From the NCBI GenBank assembly GCA_964415365.1, contig CAYPYW010000004.1, forward strand, positions 1 through 64,000: 64,000 nucleotides of DNA. The letters are read 5' to 3'. This DNA comes from Hydromicrobium sp964415365. GTDB lineage: Bacteria; Actinomycetota; Humimicrobiia; Humimicrobiales; Humimicrobiaceae. Position 1 is the first letter of the stretch. Each line of letters begins with the position of its first letter. Shown here in pieces: positions 16,282 to 25,644 of the stretch. Made by a program: the position numbers and the translations under genes. The notes under the pieces were generated by a model, which saw nothing but the letters and a program-made list of their open reading frames with translations, did no database searches and was not told the DNA's origin.

Positions 16282-18359
16282 TCCTTTTGTTTTTTCCTCT
16301 CTTCAATTATCTTCTGAGCTAGATTTGAAGGTAATTCTTCATAATGCGAAAATTTTTGAACAAAACGTCCTCTACCCTGGGTAAGAGATGTCAGGTCAAT
16401 AGTATAGTTGAAAATTTCAGATTGGGGCACAGAAGCCTTGATGAGCTGTTTTTTATTTTCGGTTTGAGTCATTGAAATAATCTTACCTCTTTTCGCATTT
16501 ATATCTCCTATTATATCTCCCAGGTACTTCTCAGGTATTGTAATTTCCAACTCCATAAAGGGTTCCAGTATGACCGGAGATGCTTCCTGCATCCCTTTCT
16601 TGAAAGCCATTGATGCTGCTATTTTGAAAGCCATCTCGGATGAATCTACCGTATGATATGATCCATCGTACAAGTTTACACCAACATCTACTACCGGATA
16701 TTCTGCAAGAACCCCTTTTAAAAGAGCTTCCCTGAGACCTTTTTCCACTCCGGGTATATAACCTTTAGGAATTGCTCCGCCAAAGATACTGTTTTCAAAT
16801 TCAAAGCCCCCTCCGCTCTGTAGAGGTTTAATTTCAATTAGAACATGCCCATACTGCCCTCTGCCGCCGGATTGCTTTTTGTATTTGTATTCAGCTTTAG
16901 CATCTTTCCTTATTGTTTCTTTATAGGCAACATGAGGTGTTAATATATCAATATCAATATCAAATTTCTCTTTTAATTTCTCTCTTACTATAGAAAGATG
17001 CAATTCTCCCATTCCCCAGAGTATATTTTGATGCACTTCCAGATTTAATTCCTGTTTTATAGTTGGGTCTTCCTGAATTAATTTAGAAATGCCATTGCTT
17101 ATCTTTTCTTCATCGCCTTTGCTCTTGGGTACAATAGCTCTTGGAAAGGTTGGAGAGAAATATTCCGTTTCAGGTATTTTTAAAGGCTGATCCTGACTGG
17201 AAATAGTATCATCATTTGAAATATCCATAACTTTGGATACTGCTACGATTTCCCCACATGAAGCCTCGCTTACATCATTCTGATTTTTACCCTGCAGTTT
17301 GAATAGATTAGCAAATCTATATGTTTTTCCTGAACTGGATAGGTAATAGCTCTCGTTTATTTTAACGGTTCCGGAAAAAATTCTAAATATGGATAATTTA
17401 CCAATGTAAGGATCGGCCATAGTCTTGAAAACATATGCAAGAACTGGCCCATCAGGTGAAGGCTTTATTTCTACTTCAGAATCTTTACTCAGGTCCTTTG
17501 CTTTTACAGGTGCTATATCAAGAGCAGAAGGAAGAAGAGAGTTTATATAATCCATTAAAATATCTATACCAAAATTTTTACCCGAGGATATGGCAAATAC
17601 GGGGACTACCTTACCGGCTGTTACTGCTTTTTTAAAAATATCACTTATTATCTTATCGTCAATTTTTTCACCTTCAAGATATTTATTAAGCAGTTCATCA
17701 TCTGTTTCTACTATAGATTCGATCAGTTCATTATGATGACTCTCAATTTGATCTCTAATGTTTTCATCAACAGAGGTCTTGTTACCGATGAAACTTTTTT
17801 CTTTGTACTCATATGCCTGGTTTTGAAGTATATCTACAATCTTTGAGAAATTTTCACCGCTGTTTACGGGGATAGTTATAGGGACAAGTTTTAATTTATA
17901 TTCACTTTTCATATCTTCTACTAATTTAAAATAATCTATATTCTCAAGGTCCAATTTGTTGAATACACAGAACATCGGTTTTGGATTTTTAGCCAGTAGT
18001 TCTATAACTAACTCAGTAGGGGCCTGTACTCCGGATTTTGTATCAATAACCAGAAGAGCACTATCCATAACTTTAATTGCAGCCTGGGTCTGTCCTACAA
18101 AATCCATGTACCCGGGACAGTCTATCAGATTTATATTGAAATCTTTCCATTCATAATTAAGTATGCTTGAGCTGACGCTGAATCCTTTTCTGGTTTCCAG
18201 TGGACTGAAGTCGGAAACTGTATTTTTTGCTTCTATGGTTCCTAATCTGTCAGTGACTTTGGAATTGTACAGAAGACATTCTGTAAGTGAGGTTTTCCCA
18301 GTGCTATTTCCTGAGACAAGACCTATGACTTTAGTATTAGAGCAACTTTTACTGTTCAT
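16278..18359 (-). CDS. EF-G-like GTPase (FusA2-type paralogue)
   Basis: The 693-residue protein has the EF-G domain order and a translation-factor GTPase core: NSTGKTS in the P loop, DCPGYMDF for G3 and NKLD for G4. The C-terminal EF-G domain is clear (GGRGQYGHV, then AFKIAASMAFKKG). Switch I reads ETRKGFSV rather than the RGITI of canonical EF-G, and the P loop has Ser where the first Gly is usual. Both suit the EF-G-like subfamily of unsettled function rather than the main elongation factor. The start is placed at the ATG at 18359, just after GGGGAGG; an upstream ATG would add 33 residues with no ribosome-binding site. Confidence 0.88.
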   Translation of the reverse strand: MNSKSCSNTKVIGLVSGNSTGKTSLTECLLYNSKVTDRLGTIEAKNTVSDFSPLETRKGFSVSSSILNYEWKDFNINLIDCPGYMDFVGQTQAAIKVMDSALLVIDTKSGVQAPTELVIELLAKNPKPMFCVFNKLDLENIDYFKLVEDMKSEYKLKLVPITIPVNSGENFSKIVDILQNQAYEYKEKSFIGNKTSVDENIRDQIESHHNELIESIVETDDELLNKYLEGEKIDDKIISDIFKKAVTAGKVVPVFAISSGKNFGIDILMDYINSLLPSALDIAPVKAKDLSKDSEVEIKPSPDGPVLAYVFKTMADPYIGKLSIFRIFSGTVKINESYYLSSSGKTYRFANLFKLQGKNQNDVSEASCGEIVAVSKVMDISNDDTISSQDQPLKIPETEYFSPTFPRAIVPKSKGDEEKISNGISKLIQEDPTIKQELNLEVHQNILWGMGELHLSIVREKLKEKFDIDIDILTPHVAYKETIRKDAKAEYKYKKQSGGRGQYGHVLIEIKPLQSGGGFEFENSIFGGAIPKGYIPGVEKGLREALLKGVLAEYPVVDVGVNLYDGSYHTVDSSEMAFKIAASMAFKKGMQEASPVILEPFMELEITIPEKYLGDIIGDINAKRGKIISMTQTENKKQLIKASVPQSEIFNYTIDLTSLTQGRGRFVQKFSHYEELPSNLAQKIIEERKKQKE

Positions 18360-18523
18360 TGATATCCTCCCCGAAAGTATCAGATTTTTTTGATAGTACT
18401 CAACCGCAATTAGGCAATAGAAGAAATATACCATAAAAATTTTTTTGTGTAAAAACAATATTAGCTGGTATTGAAGCCTGAAATCGGCTGTGGAATGGGA
18501 TTATATTTTTGCAATTGTTTATA

Positions 18524-18532
18524 TGATATAAT
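18524..18532 (+). promoter_or_regulatory. Extended -10 promoter for lemA
   Basis: The sequence TGATATAAT is a TG-N-TATAAT extended -10 element, which can work without a good -35 box. It lies 84 bases before the lemA ATG in the 256-base gap between two divergent genes. A TTGCAA nearby is too close (12 bases) to act as the -35. No competing match of this quality is seen in the gap. Confidence 0.55.
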
Positions 18533-18615
18533 CTAAAGTTGTTTGTTTTTAATATAGAAAAATGTAAAATATTCTACTTTAGAGGTGAACAAAATAATAT
18601 AGTTAGGAGGTTATT

Positions 18616-19185
18616 ATGCTACCAGGAGTAATTGCTCTTATAGCAGTAATATCAGGAATAGTAATACTGCTGATTCTTATTGGAATAGGCATGTATAATT
18701 CCATTGTATCTTTAAGAAATAAGGTTGATAACTCATGGCACCAGATTGATGTACAGCTGAGGAAAAGATATGATTTAATACCAAATCTGGTAGAGACAGT
18801 TAAAGGGTATGCGGCACACGAAAGAGAAACCCTTGAGAAAGTCATAAGTGCAAGAAAGATGGGTATTGATGCCAAGACGGTAAAAGAACAGGCAAAAGCT
18901 GAAAATATGATAACCGGTACCTTAAAATCATTATTTGCATTGTCCGAAAATTATCCCAACCTTAAGGCTGATCAGCATTTTTCAAGATTAATGGAACAGT
19001 TAAATGGTATTGAAAGCAATATCGCCTATGCCAGACAGTTTTATAATGATATGGTCATGAAACTTAATACCAGAATACAGACATTCCCTGGAAATGTATT
19101 TGCCAGAATGTTTAATTTCACGTCCAGAGATTATTTTGAGATAGAGGAAGTTTCAGCCAGAGAGCCGGTTAAGGTTAAGTTCTAA
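18616..19185 (+). CDS. lemA: LemA family membrane protein
   Basis: The 189-residue protein has one N-terminal membrane helix (about residues 3-27), then a helical cytoplasmic or periplasmic part with the LemA signature NSIVSLRNKVDNSWHQIDVQ and RYDLIPNLVETVKG. The end (FPGNVFARMF, then YFEIEE) is also typical. LemA proteins often sit beside HtpX-like or TPM-domain proteases in membrane quality control, and here an M48 protease follows 40 bases downstream. AGGAGG precedes the ATG. The biochemical role of the family is not settled. Confidence 0.93.
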   Translation: MLPGVIALIAVISGIVILLILIGIGMYNSIVSLRNKVDNSWHQIDVQLRKRYDLIPNLVETVKGYAAHERETLEKVISARKMGIDAKTVKEQAKAENMITGTLKSLFALSENYPNLKADQHFSRLMEQLNGIESNIAYARQFYNDMVMKLNTRIQTFPGNVFARMFNFTSRDYFEIEEVSAREPVKVKF

Positions 19186-19225
19186 AAATAGGTAGTTTAT
19201 CTTAAGAAAAGGTGTGACTTAAGTA

Positions 19226-20167
19226 ATGTATGAACAAATTGCCAGTAACAGAGCAAAAACTGTATTTATAATAATTGGATTCATCGTATTTATAACTGCG
19301 GTGGGATTTGCTGTGGGTTATTACATAGATTATCGCTATGGTATAAACAGCAGCTATTCCATACTGCTTATGGTATTCGCACTTATACTGGCGGTTATTA
19401 TAAGTTTTTCCAGTTACTATTACAGTGACAAAATTGTACTTGGTCTGACCAGAGCGAGACCCATATCCAGAGAGGAGAACCCCAGAGTTTATTATATGAT
19501 AGAGGGGCTTTCAATAGCAGCTGGCCTGCCCATGCCCAGAATATACACGATAGAAGATGACGGGATGAATGCCTTTGCTACCGGTCGTAATCCTCAAAAT
19601 AGTGTGGTAGTTTTTACCAGGGGTCTGCTGGATAACCTTGATGATGAGGAGCTCAAAGGAGTCATATCCCATGAGCTGTCCCATATAAAAAATTATGATA
19701 TACTGCTGGGTACAATAATAGTTATTCTGGTAGGAATGATTACTATAATAAGTAATATTGTGTTAAGAAGCTTTATTTTTGGCGGTAGGGGAAGGAGATC
19801 CAGTAGAAGTTCTGGCGGAGGCATATTGACCCTTGTTCTTTTGGTGGTGGGGTTGTTACTTTTAATTTTATCTCCTATAATTGCTACCCTGATAAGGCTG
19901 GCAGTGAGCAGAAACCGGGAATTTTTAGCTGATTCAACAGGAGCTCTGATTTCAAGATATCCTGCAGGACTCGCGAATGCGCTTAGAAAAATAAGCAAAC
20001 ACAGTGAAGTTAAAACTGCTAACAGTGCAACTGCTCACCTGTTTATTGCCAATCCATTTGGCGCTAAATCTAAGGCAATGTTTAGTAATTTATTTAATAC
20101 TCATCCTCCTGCGGAAGAAAGGATTAGGAGACTGGAAAGCATGTCATTAGGAGTGGGAGTAAAATAA
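19226..20167 (+). CDS. htpX: HtpX-like M48 membrane zinc protease
   Basis: This 313-residue integral membrane metalloprotease has two N-terminal membrane helices, the zinc motif HELSHIKNYD near residue 148, two more hydrophobic segments after it, and the third zinc ligand in NREFLADSTGA. HtpX-type enzymes degrade misfolded or damaged membrane proteins with the active site facing the cytoplasm. An Arg/Ser/Gly-rich stretch lies between the later helices. It follows lemA as a pair, probably on the same transcript. The length is slightly above that of E. coli HtpX. Confidence 0.92.
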   Translation: MYEQIASNRAKTVFIIIGFIVFITAVGFAVGYYIDYRYGINSSYSILLMVFALILAVIISFSSYYYSDKIVLGLTRARPISREENPRVYYMIEGLSIAAGLPMPRIYTIEDDGMNAFATGRNPQNSVVVFTRGLLDNLDDEELKGVISHELSHIKNYDILLGTIIVILVGMITIISNIVLRSFIFGGRGRRSSRSSGGGILTLVLLVVGLLLLILSPIIATLIRLAVSRNREFLADSTGALISRYPAGLANALRKISKHSEVKTANSATAHLFIANPFGAKSKAMFSNLFNTHPPAEERIRRLESMSLGVGVK

Positions 20168-20186
20168 CTGGAGGTGTTTTAATAAT

Positions 20187-21068
20187 ATGGAAAAAGGAAC
20201 GTTGAAGGTAAAAGCAGGACTTGCCCAGATGTTAAAAGGCGGGGTGATAATGGATGTAACCTCACCGGAACAGGCAAAGATAGCTGAAGAAGCAGGAGCA
20301 GTATCGGTTATGGCCCTGGAGAGAATTCCTGCTGATATAAGAGCAGCGGGAGGTGTGGCCAGAATGACCGATCCTGAAATTATATTAAAAATTATGGATA
20401 CAGTCTCCATACCGGTAATGGCGAAGGCAAGGATAGGGCATTTTGCTGAAGCACAGATACTGGAAGCCATTGGAATTGATTATATAGATGAGAGTGAAGT
20501 TTTAACTCCGGCAGATGAAAAGTACCATATAAATAAATGGGACTTTAAGGTTCCATTTGTATGCGGTGCCATAAATCTGGGCGAAGCCTTGAGAAGAATA
20601 GGAGAAGGTGCTGCTATGATAAGAACCAAGGGGGAAGCCGGTACCGGTGATGTTATAGAAGCAGTAAAGCACATGAGGAGTATAAAAGATGAGATGGCCA
20701 GAGTTGCCTCACTGCCCAGGGAAGAGCTTATGACCGTGTCTAAAGAGCTTGGTGCTCCTTATGATCTGGTAGTATATGTTCATGAAAACAGGAAGTTACC
20801 AGTAGTTAATTTCTCGGCAGGTGGAATATCCACTCCTGCCGATGCTGCTATGATAATGCAGCTTGGTGCAGAAGGAATATTTGTGGGTTCCGGGATTTTT
20901 AAATCTGAAAATCCGTCAAAGATGGCTCATGCTATTGTTGAAGCCACCACTCATTACAATAATCCTGAGGTTTTAGCCAGAGTTTCCAGGGGACTGGGAA
21001 TTCCCATGAGGGGAACTGCTGTATCCGCCCTTTCAAAAGAAGAGGTAATCTCAAATAGAGGATGGTAA
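20187..21068 (+). CDS. pdxS: PdxS, pyridoxal 5'-phosphate synthase subunit
   Basis: PdxS builds pyridoxal 5'-phosphate from ribose 5-phosphate, glyceraldehyde 3-phosphate and ammonia supplied by PdxT. The 293-residue protein is highly conserved: GGVIMDVTSPEQAKIAEEAG at the start, the catalytic-lysine segment VMAKARIGHF, DESEVLTPAD, and the phosphate-binding GGISTPADAA with GSGIFKS. GGAGG lies before the ATG. The end overlaps pdxT by seven bases. This is the deoxyxylulose 5-phosphate-independent B6 route. Confidence 0.97.
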   Translation: MEKGTLKVKAGLAQMLKGGVIMDVTSPEQAKIAEEAGAVSVMALERIPADIRAAGGVARMTDPEIILKIMDTVSIPVMAKARIGHFAEAQILEAIGIDYIDESEVLTPADEKYHINKWDFKVPFVCGAINLGEALRRIGEGAAMIRTKGEAGTGDVIEAVKHMRSIKDEMARVASLPREELMTVSKELGAPYDLVVYVHENRKLPVVNFSAGGISTPADAAMIMQLGAEGIFVGSGIFKSENPSKMAHAIVEATTHYNNPEVLARVSRGLGIPMRGTAVSALSKEEVISNRGW

Positions 21069-21673
21069 AAAAAGAAGTGAATATAAGAGTTGGCGTTCTT
21101 TCCCTTCAGGGAGCTTTCAAAGAACATATAACAAGACTTGAGGAGTGTGGAGTATCTGCAGTTGAAGTGAGGTTCCCAGAGCAGCTAAATAGTATTGATG
21201 GGCTTATTATCCCCGGCGGCGAGAGTACTACTATAAATAAATTGCTTAAGAAGTATAATTTCAAAGAAAGTCTTGATAAATTTTACCAGGGAAATAAACC
21301 CATATTCGGAACCTGTGCCGGCTTGATTTTACTGGCTAAAAGTATTGAGGGGGAAGGTGAAGGTTTGGGCTATATAGATATTAAGGTACAGAGAAATGCT
21401 TATGGCCGGCAGGTAGATAGTTTTGAGGAACTGCTGGATATAAGTTTTAATCAGAATGAGAATGGCAAGGAATTTAGATCCATTTTTATAAGAGCACCAA
21501 AAATTCTAAGTACAGGCAAGGAAGTTGTGGTACTGGCAAGACTTAAAGGAGAGATGGTATTGTTGAGGGATAAAAATGTTATGGTATGTGCTTTTCACCC
21601 TGAATTGACTGATGATTTAAGAATACACAGGTATTTCATAAATATGATCAAAAATTATAAAGAGGAGAATTGA
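21062..21673 (+). CDS. pdxT: PdxT, glutaminase subunit of PLP synthase
   Basis: PdxT hydrolyses glutamine and channels ammonia to PdxS. The 203-residue protein has the class I amidotransferase triad: the nucleophile Cys in FGTCAGLILL, and His and Glu in FHPEL near the end. GVLSLQGAFKEH and PGGESTT are family marks. It starts inside the last codons of pdxS, as is common for this pair. Its stop is followed one base later by the start of the YebC gene, and the GAGGAG in its last codons serves as that gene's ribosome-binding site. Confidence 0.96.
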   Translation: MVKKEVNIRVGVLSLQGAFKEHITRLEECGVSAVEVRFPEQLNSIDGLIIPGGESTTINKLLKKYNFKESLDKFYQGNKPIFGTCAGLILLAKSIEGEGEGLGYIDIKVQRNAYGRQVDSFEELLDISFNQNENGKEFRSIFIRAPKILSTGKEVVVLARLKGEMVLLRDKNVMVCAFHPELTDDLRIHRYFINMIKNYKEEN

Positions 21674-21674
21674 T

Positions 21675-22424
21675 ATGTCCGGGCATTCAAAGTGGCATTC
21701 AATTAAGCATAAGAAAGCTAAAGAAGATGCAAAAAGAGGTAATATGTTTGGGAAACTCAGCAGAAACATAATTGTGGCGGTAAAAGAAGGTGGAGGAGGC
21801 GACCCAAAAGATAACATAGCTCTTGCCAACGCAATTGCCAAGGCCAAAGAGTATAATATGCCTCAGGGCAATATAGATAGAGCGATTAAAAGAGGAACCG
21901 GGGAAATAGAAGGAGAAAATTATGAGAGTATTATGTATGAAGGATACGGTCCCGGAGGCATAGCTATAATAATAGAAGTGATGACCGAAAACAGAAATAG
22001 AACTGCTTCAGATATAAGAAACATTTTGGGTAGATATAATGGAACCCTGGGTGAAAGTGGAAGCGTAAGCTGGCAGTTTGAAAGAAAAGGTATAATAATA
22101 GTAGAGCGTAGTGAAATTAAAAATGAAGAAGAATTTATGTTAAGTATAATTGATAATGGAGCAGAAGATATTGATGAAGATGATGATGTATATGAAATAA
22201 AAACTCCTCCTGTTGAATTTATAAAGGTAAAAGAGGCCCTTGATAAAAATAAAATAAAAATAAAGTCAAGTGAACTGGGACTTATACCCAAATCAACCAT
22301 TAAATTATCGAAAGAGGATAGTGCTAAAACGTTAAAGCTAATTAACGCATTAGACGAACATGATGATGTCCAGAATGTAAATTCAAATCTGGAAATATCC
22401 GATGAGATGTTAAGTGAAGTATAG
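21675..22424 (+). CDS. yebC: YebC/PmpR family DNA-binding protein
   Basis: The 249-residue protein starts with the family signature MSGHSKWHSIKHKK and continues with KLSRNIIVAVKEGG and the GYGPGGIAIIIE core. YebC-type proteins were described as transcriptional regulators, and recent work links some members to translation of difficult (for example proline-rich) stretches. Its place just before ruvCAB is the usual one in many bacteria. AGGAG stands before the ATG. Motifs and length are normal. Confidence 0.95.
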   Translation: MSGHSKWHSIKHKKAKEDAKRGNMFGKLSRNIIVAVKEGGGGDPKDNIALANAIAKAKEYNMPQGNIDRAIKRGTGEIEGENYESIMYEGYGPGGIAIIIEVMTENRNRTASDIRNILGRYNGTLGESGSVSWQFERKGIIIVERSEIKNEEEFMLSIIDNGAEDIDEDDDVYEIKTPPVEFIKVKEALDKNKIKIKSSELGLIPKSTIKLSKEDSAKTLKLINALDEHDDVQNVNSNLEISDEMLSEV

Positions 22425-22436
22425 ATATTTTATAAA

Positions 22437-22961
22437 ATGACAGATGACAGAATAAGAATATTAGGAGTAGATCCGGGGCTGGAAACTACAGGAGTAAGTA
22501 TACTGGACATAAAAGAAGGAAAATACTATCCTGTGTACTCTGACTGCATTATCACTAAGAAGAATAAACCCACCTGTGAGAGATTGGAAGAGATTTACAG
22601 AACGATAAATCAGTTGATCAAAGAATACTGCCCTGATTGTCTGGCAATTGAGGAAATCTTTTTTAGCATGAATGTAAAGACAGCTCTAGATGTAGGCCAG
22701 GCAAGGGGTGTTTCTATACTGGCCGGGAGTGTTAATAAGCTGGAGATATATGAGTATACTCCGCTGGAGGTCAAGCAGGCTATTGTTGGTTATGGAAAAG
22801 CTACAAAGAAGCAGATAAAATATATGTTGAGGATTATCTTAAAAGTTGAAGATAGTTTTTTCCCCAAAAAAGATGATGCATGGGATGCAATGGCTATATC
22901 TGTATGTCATGCTAACAATAAAAAGTTTAAAGATAAAGTCAAGACTTTTAAAAAATACTGA
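22437..22961 (+). CDS. ruvC: RuvC, Holliday junction endonuclease
   Basis: RuvC cuts Holliday junctions at RuvAB-driven crossovers. The 174-residue protein has the RNase H-like fold with acidic metal ligands in ILGVDPGLETTG (Asp near residue 11), LAIEEIFF, and DDAWDAMAI near the end. It begins 12 bases after yebC and is followed 9 bases later by ruvA. The order ruvC-ruvA-ruvB is standard for Gram-positive-type genomes that use RuvC rather than RecU. Confidence 0.95.
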   Translation: MTDDRIRILGVDPGLETTGVSILDIKEGKYYPVYSDCIITKKNKPTCERLEEIYRTINQLIKEYCPDCLAIEEIFFSMNVKTALDVGQARGVSILAGSVNKLEIYEYTPLEVKQAIVGYGKATKKQIKYMLRIILKVEDSFFPKKDDAWDAMAISVCHANNKKFKDKVKTFKKY

Positions 22962-22970
22962 CAACTTCAT

Positions 22971-23561
22971 ATGATTGCGAAAATATTCGGAAAAATAGTT
23001 AAAAAGTTACCTTCAAGTGTTATAGTACAGGCTGGAGGGATAGGATTTGAGGTATTGATTTCAAGCAGGACTTTTGAAAAGATACCGGAGGTAGGTTCAG
23101 AAGTAGAACTCGATATATATACCCATGTAAGAGAAGATGAATTAAGACTGGTAGGTTTTCTGGACCTCTCCGATAAAGATTTATTTTTAAAATTGATAAG
23201 TGTCTCCGGAATATCAATTAAGATAGCATTGAGCGCTTTGTCAATTTACAGCGGGCAGGAACTTGAAAGAGTAATTGCAGACAGGGAAGTCGAACTGTTG
23301 AGGAGAATTCCCGGGATTGGCCTCAAACTTGCTGAGAGGATAATAGTAGAGCTCAAAGGTAAAATAGAAGAAGATAAAATGGCATGGGTTACTCGTGCAG
23401 GCCTGGCAGAGAATGAAAAAATATATGAGGTCAAACAGGCTTTGAAGATCCTGGGTTACAATTCAAGAGAGATAAATAAAGCACTATCCAGATTAAGTAT
23501 TGATGTTGTCGAGAAAGAAAAAATTGAGAATATCCTGAAATTAGCGCTTAAAGAAATTTAA
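22971..23561 (+). CDS. ruvA: RuvA, Holliday junction-binding subunit
   Basis: RuvA binds four-way junctions and loads RuvB. The 196-residue protein has the OB-fold N-terminus beginning MIAKIFGKIV, a helix-hairpin-helix segment LRRIPGIGLKLAERIIVELKG's core (RIPGIGLKLA) and a C-terminal domain for contact with RuvB (ALKILGYNSREI). It lies between ruvC and ruvB with gaps of 9 and 12 bases. Nothing unusual is seen. Confidence 0.95.
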   Translation: MIAKIFGKIVKKLPSSVIVQAGGIGFEVLISSRTFEKIPEVGSEVELDIYTHVREDELRLVGFLDLSDKDLFLKLISVSGISIKIALSALSIYSGQELERVIADREVELLRRIPGIGLKLAERIIVELKGKIEEDKMAWVTRAGLAENEKIYEVKQALKILGYNSREINKALSRLSIDVVEKEKIENILKLALKEI

Positions 23562-23573
23562 AATAATAATCCA

Positions 23574-24635
23574 ATGAATAAGATGACTAAGGAAAACGAA
23601 GAAAATAATGATATAAATCCTAAACATATAAAAGTTGATACTGAGCTGGACAAAAGCTTGCGCCCCAGACATATATCGGAATTTATAGGCCAGGAAAAAA
23701 TAGTAGAAAATCTTTTGGTATTTATCAAATCCGCCAGAAAAAGAAAAGAGCCGTTGGACCACGTCATTCTATCAGGTCCGCCCGGTCTGGGCAAAACATG
23801 CCTTGGAGAGATAATTGCCAATGAATTAGGAGTCGGATTTAGAATTACTTCCGGTCCGGCCATTGAAAGGGCAGGAGATCTGGCTGCTATATTGACTAAT
23901 TTGGAGAAATTCGACGTGTTATTTGTTGATGAAATTCATAGGTTGAACAGGAGCGTGGAAGAAATTTTATACCCTGCCATGGAGGACTATAAGCTGGATA
24001 TAATAATAGGAAAGGGGCCTTCTGCAAAGTCGATCAGGATTGATATTGCACCTTTTACCATTATAGGTGCTACCACTAGAATTGGCCTGGTGGCTTCACC
24101 GCTCAGGGATAGATTTGGAGTAAATATAAGATTAGATTATTATGATAAAAAAAGCATTATTAAAATTATCAAAAGATCTGCATCCATACTTGGTATAGAG
24201 ATAACTGAAAAAGGTGCCGAAATTATTGCCGGAAGGAGCAGGGGGACACCAAGAATTGCAAATAGATTGCTGCGGAGAGTAAGAGATTATGCTCTGATGT
24301 CCAGCGACAGTATAATAGATGACGAGATAGCCGAAAAAGCTCTTGGTAGACTGGACATAGACAAGCTGGGTCTGGATGTGGTGGATAAAAAAATACTGAA
24401 TACACTGGTCATAAAGTTTGATGGTGGTCCGGTAGGTGTAGGGACCATAGCAGCTTCGATAGGCGAAGAAGTAAATACCATTGAAGATGTTTATGAACCA
24501 TATCTTTTACAGTTAGGATTTGTAAAGAGGACTTCAAAGGGCAGAGTGGCCACAAATTTGGCTTTTAAATATATGGGAATAAAAAAAGAAACTGATCCCA
24601 AACTTTTTGATAACTTCCTGGAAAATGAAGACTGA
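23574..24635 (+). CDS. ruvB: RuvB, branch-migration helicase
   Basis: RuvB is the hexameric AAA+ motor of branch migration. The 353-residue protein has Walker A GPPGLGKT, Walker B LFVDEIHRLN, sensor 1 GATTRIG, an arginine finger region in SPLRDRFG, and the C-terminal winged-helix domain. The N-terminus RPRHISEFIGQEKIVENL is typical. The first ATG at 23574 has no strong ribosome-binding site, and a second Met three codons on could also serve. The end overlaps queA by 11 bases. Confidence 0.96.
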   Translation: MNKMTKENEENNDINPKHIKVDTELDKSLRPRHISEFIGQEKIVENLLVFIKSARKRKEPLDHVILSGPPGLGKTCLGEIIANELGVGFRITSGPAIERAGDLAAILTNLEKFDVLFVDEIHRLNRSVEEILYPAMEDYKLDIIIGKGPSAKSIRIDIAPFTIIGATTRIGLVASPLRDRFGVNIRLDYYDKKSIIKIIKRSASILGIEITEKGAEIIAGRSRGTPRIANRLLRRVRDYALMSSDSIIDDEIAEKALGRLDIDKLGLDVVDKKILNTLVIKFDGGPVGVGTIAASIGEEVNTIEDVYEPYLLQLGFVKRTSKGRVATNLAFKYMGIKKETDPKLFDNFLENED

Positions 24636-25638
24636 ATTATTTGATTACGAACTTCCTCAAAAATTCATAGCTCAAAGACCGCTTCCGCAAAGGGATGAAT
24701 CTAAACTTTTAATACTTGAGAAACAAACCGGTAATATAAAGCATGATATTTTTTATAATATTTACAGCTATTTTGATAATGGAGATGTTTTAGTAGTAAA
24801 TGAGAGTAAAGTTACCCGCTGCAGGCTAAAGGGTAAAAAAGAGGGAACAGGAGCTAATATTGAGTGCTTTGTTCTGAACAGATTAAAAGATAACCAGTAT
24901 ATGGTATTACTCAAACCTTCGAAACGAATTAAGCCTTTAGATAAGGTGACCATAGGTAAATATCATCTTACTGTTAAAACAAAATTGGATTATGGCGAAG
25001 CAATAGTGGAATTCAACTCACCTGCAGATGCTATTTTTAACGAATATGGCAGAATACCGCTTCCTCCCTATATTAAATGCAGTGATATAGATGAGAGCTG
25101 TTATCAGACTATATATGCCAGTAGGGAAGGCTCTTCTGCTGCTCCTACTGCAGGACTCCATTTTTCAAGTGAATTAATAAGGAAATTGAAAGGCAAAGGT
25201 GTTATATTGGCAAAATTAGGTCTGGATATAGGTCTTGACACTTTCAGGCCTATCTCAGCAAGTGAAATAGAAGAACATGAAATGCACAGCGAGCATTATT
25301 ATATCAGAGAATACGAAGCCAGAAAAATTAGGAGAGCAAAAGAACTGGGAAAAAGAATCATTGCAGTAGGTACTACTACTGTTAGAGTCCTGGAAACCTT
25401 GATGTCCAAACATGGAAAGATAATAGGTGACGGCGGGATGACCGATATCTATATATACCCAGGTTATGATTTCAGAGTAGTGGATTGGATGATTACTAAT
25501 TTTCATCTGCCGAGATCAACTCTTCTGGTAATGGTATCTGCATTTGCGGGAAGAGAAAATATTTTAAATGCATATGAGAATGCAAAGCAAAATGGTTACA
25601 GATTTTATAGTTTTGGGGATTGCATGTTAATAAAATGA
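24625..25638 (+). CDS. queA: QueA, tRNA preQ1(34) ribosyltransferase-isomerase
   Basis: QueA moves the ribosyl part of S-adenosylmethionine onto preQ1 at position 34 of GUN-anticodon tRNAs, giving epoxyqueuosine. The protein shows the usual KTELFDYELPQKFIAQ start, REGSSAAPTAGLHF, the VGTTTVRVLE motif and NFHLPRSTLLVMVSAF near the end. The start is taken at the ATG at 24625, giving 337 residues; a TTG six codons earlier is less likely. Its partner tgt lies 7.5 kb downstream instead of adjacent, because accessory genes lie between them. Confidence 0.95.
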   Translation: MKTELFDYELPQKFIAQRPLPQRDESKLLILEKQTGNIKHDIFYNIYSYFDNGDVLVVNESKVTRCRLKGKKEGTGANIECFVLNRLKDNQYMVLLKPSKRIKPLDKVTIGKYHLTVKTKLDYGEAIVEFNSPADAIFNEYGRIPLPPYIKCSDIDESCYQTIYASREGSSAAPTAGLHFSSELIRKLKGKGVILAKLGLDIGLDTFRPISASEIEEHEMHSEHYYIREYEARKIRRAKELGKRIIAVGTTTVRVLETLMSKHGKIIGDGGMTDIYIYPGYDFRVVDWMITNFHLPRSTLLVMVSAFAGRENILNAYENAKQNGYRFYSFGDCMLIK

Positions 25639-25644
25639 AGCTGC

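Noticed and set aside
24607..24624. TTG start for queA six codons upstream
   Set aside because: The ATG at 24625 matches the family N-terminus, and the TTG has no ribosome-binding site.
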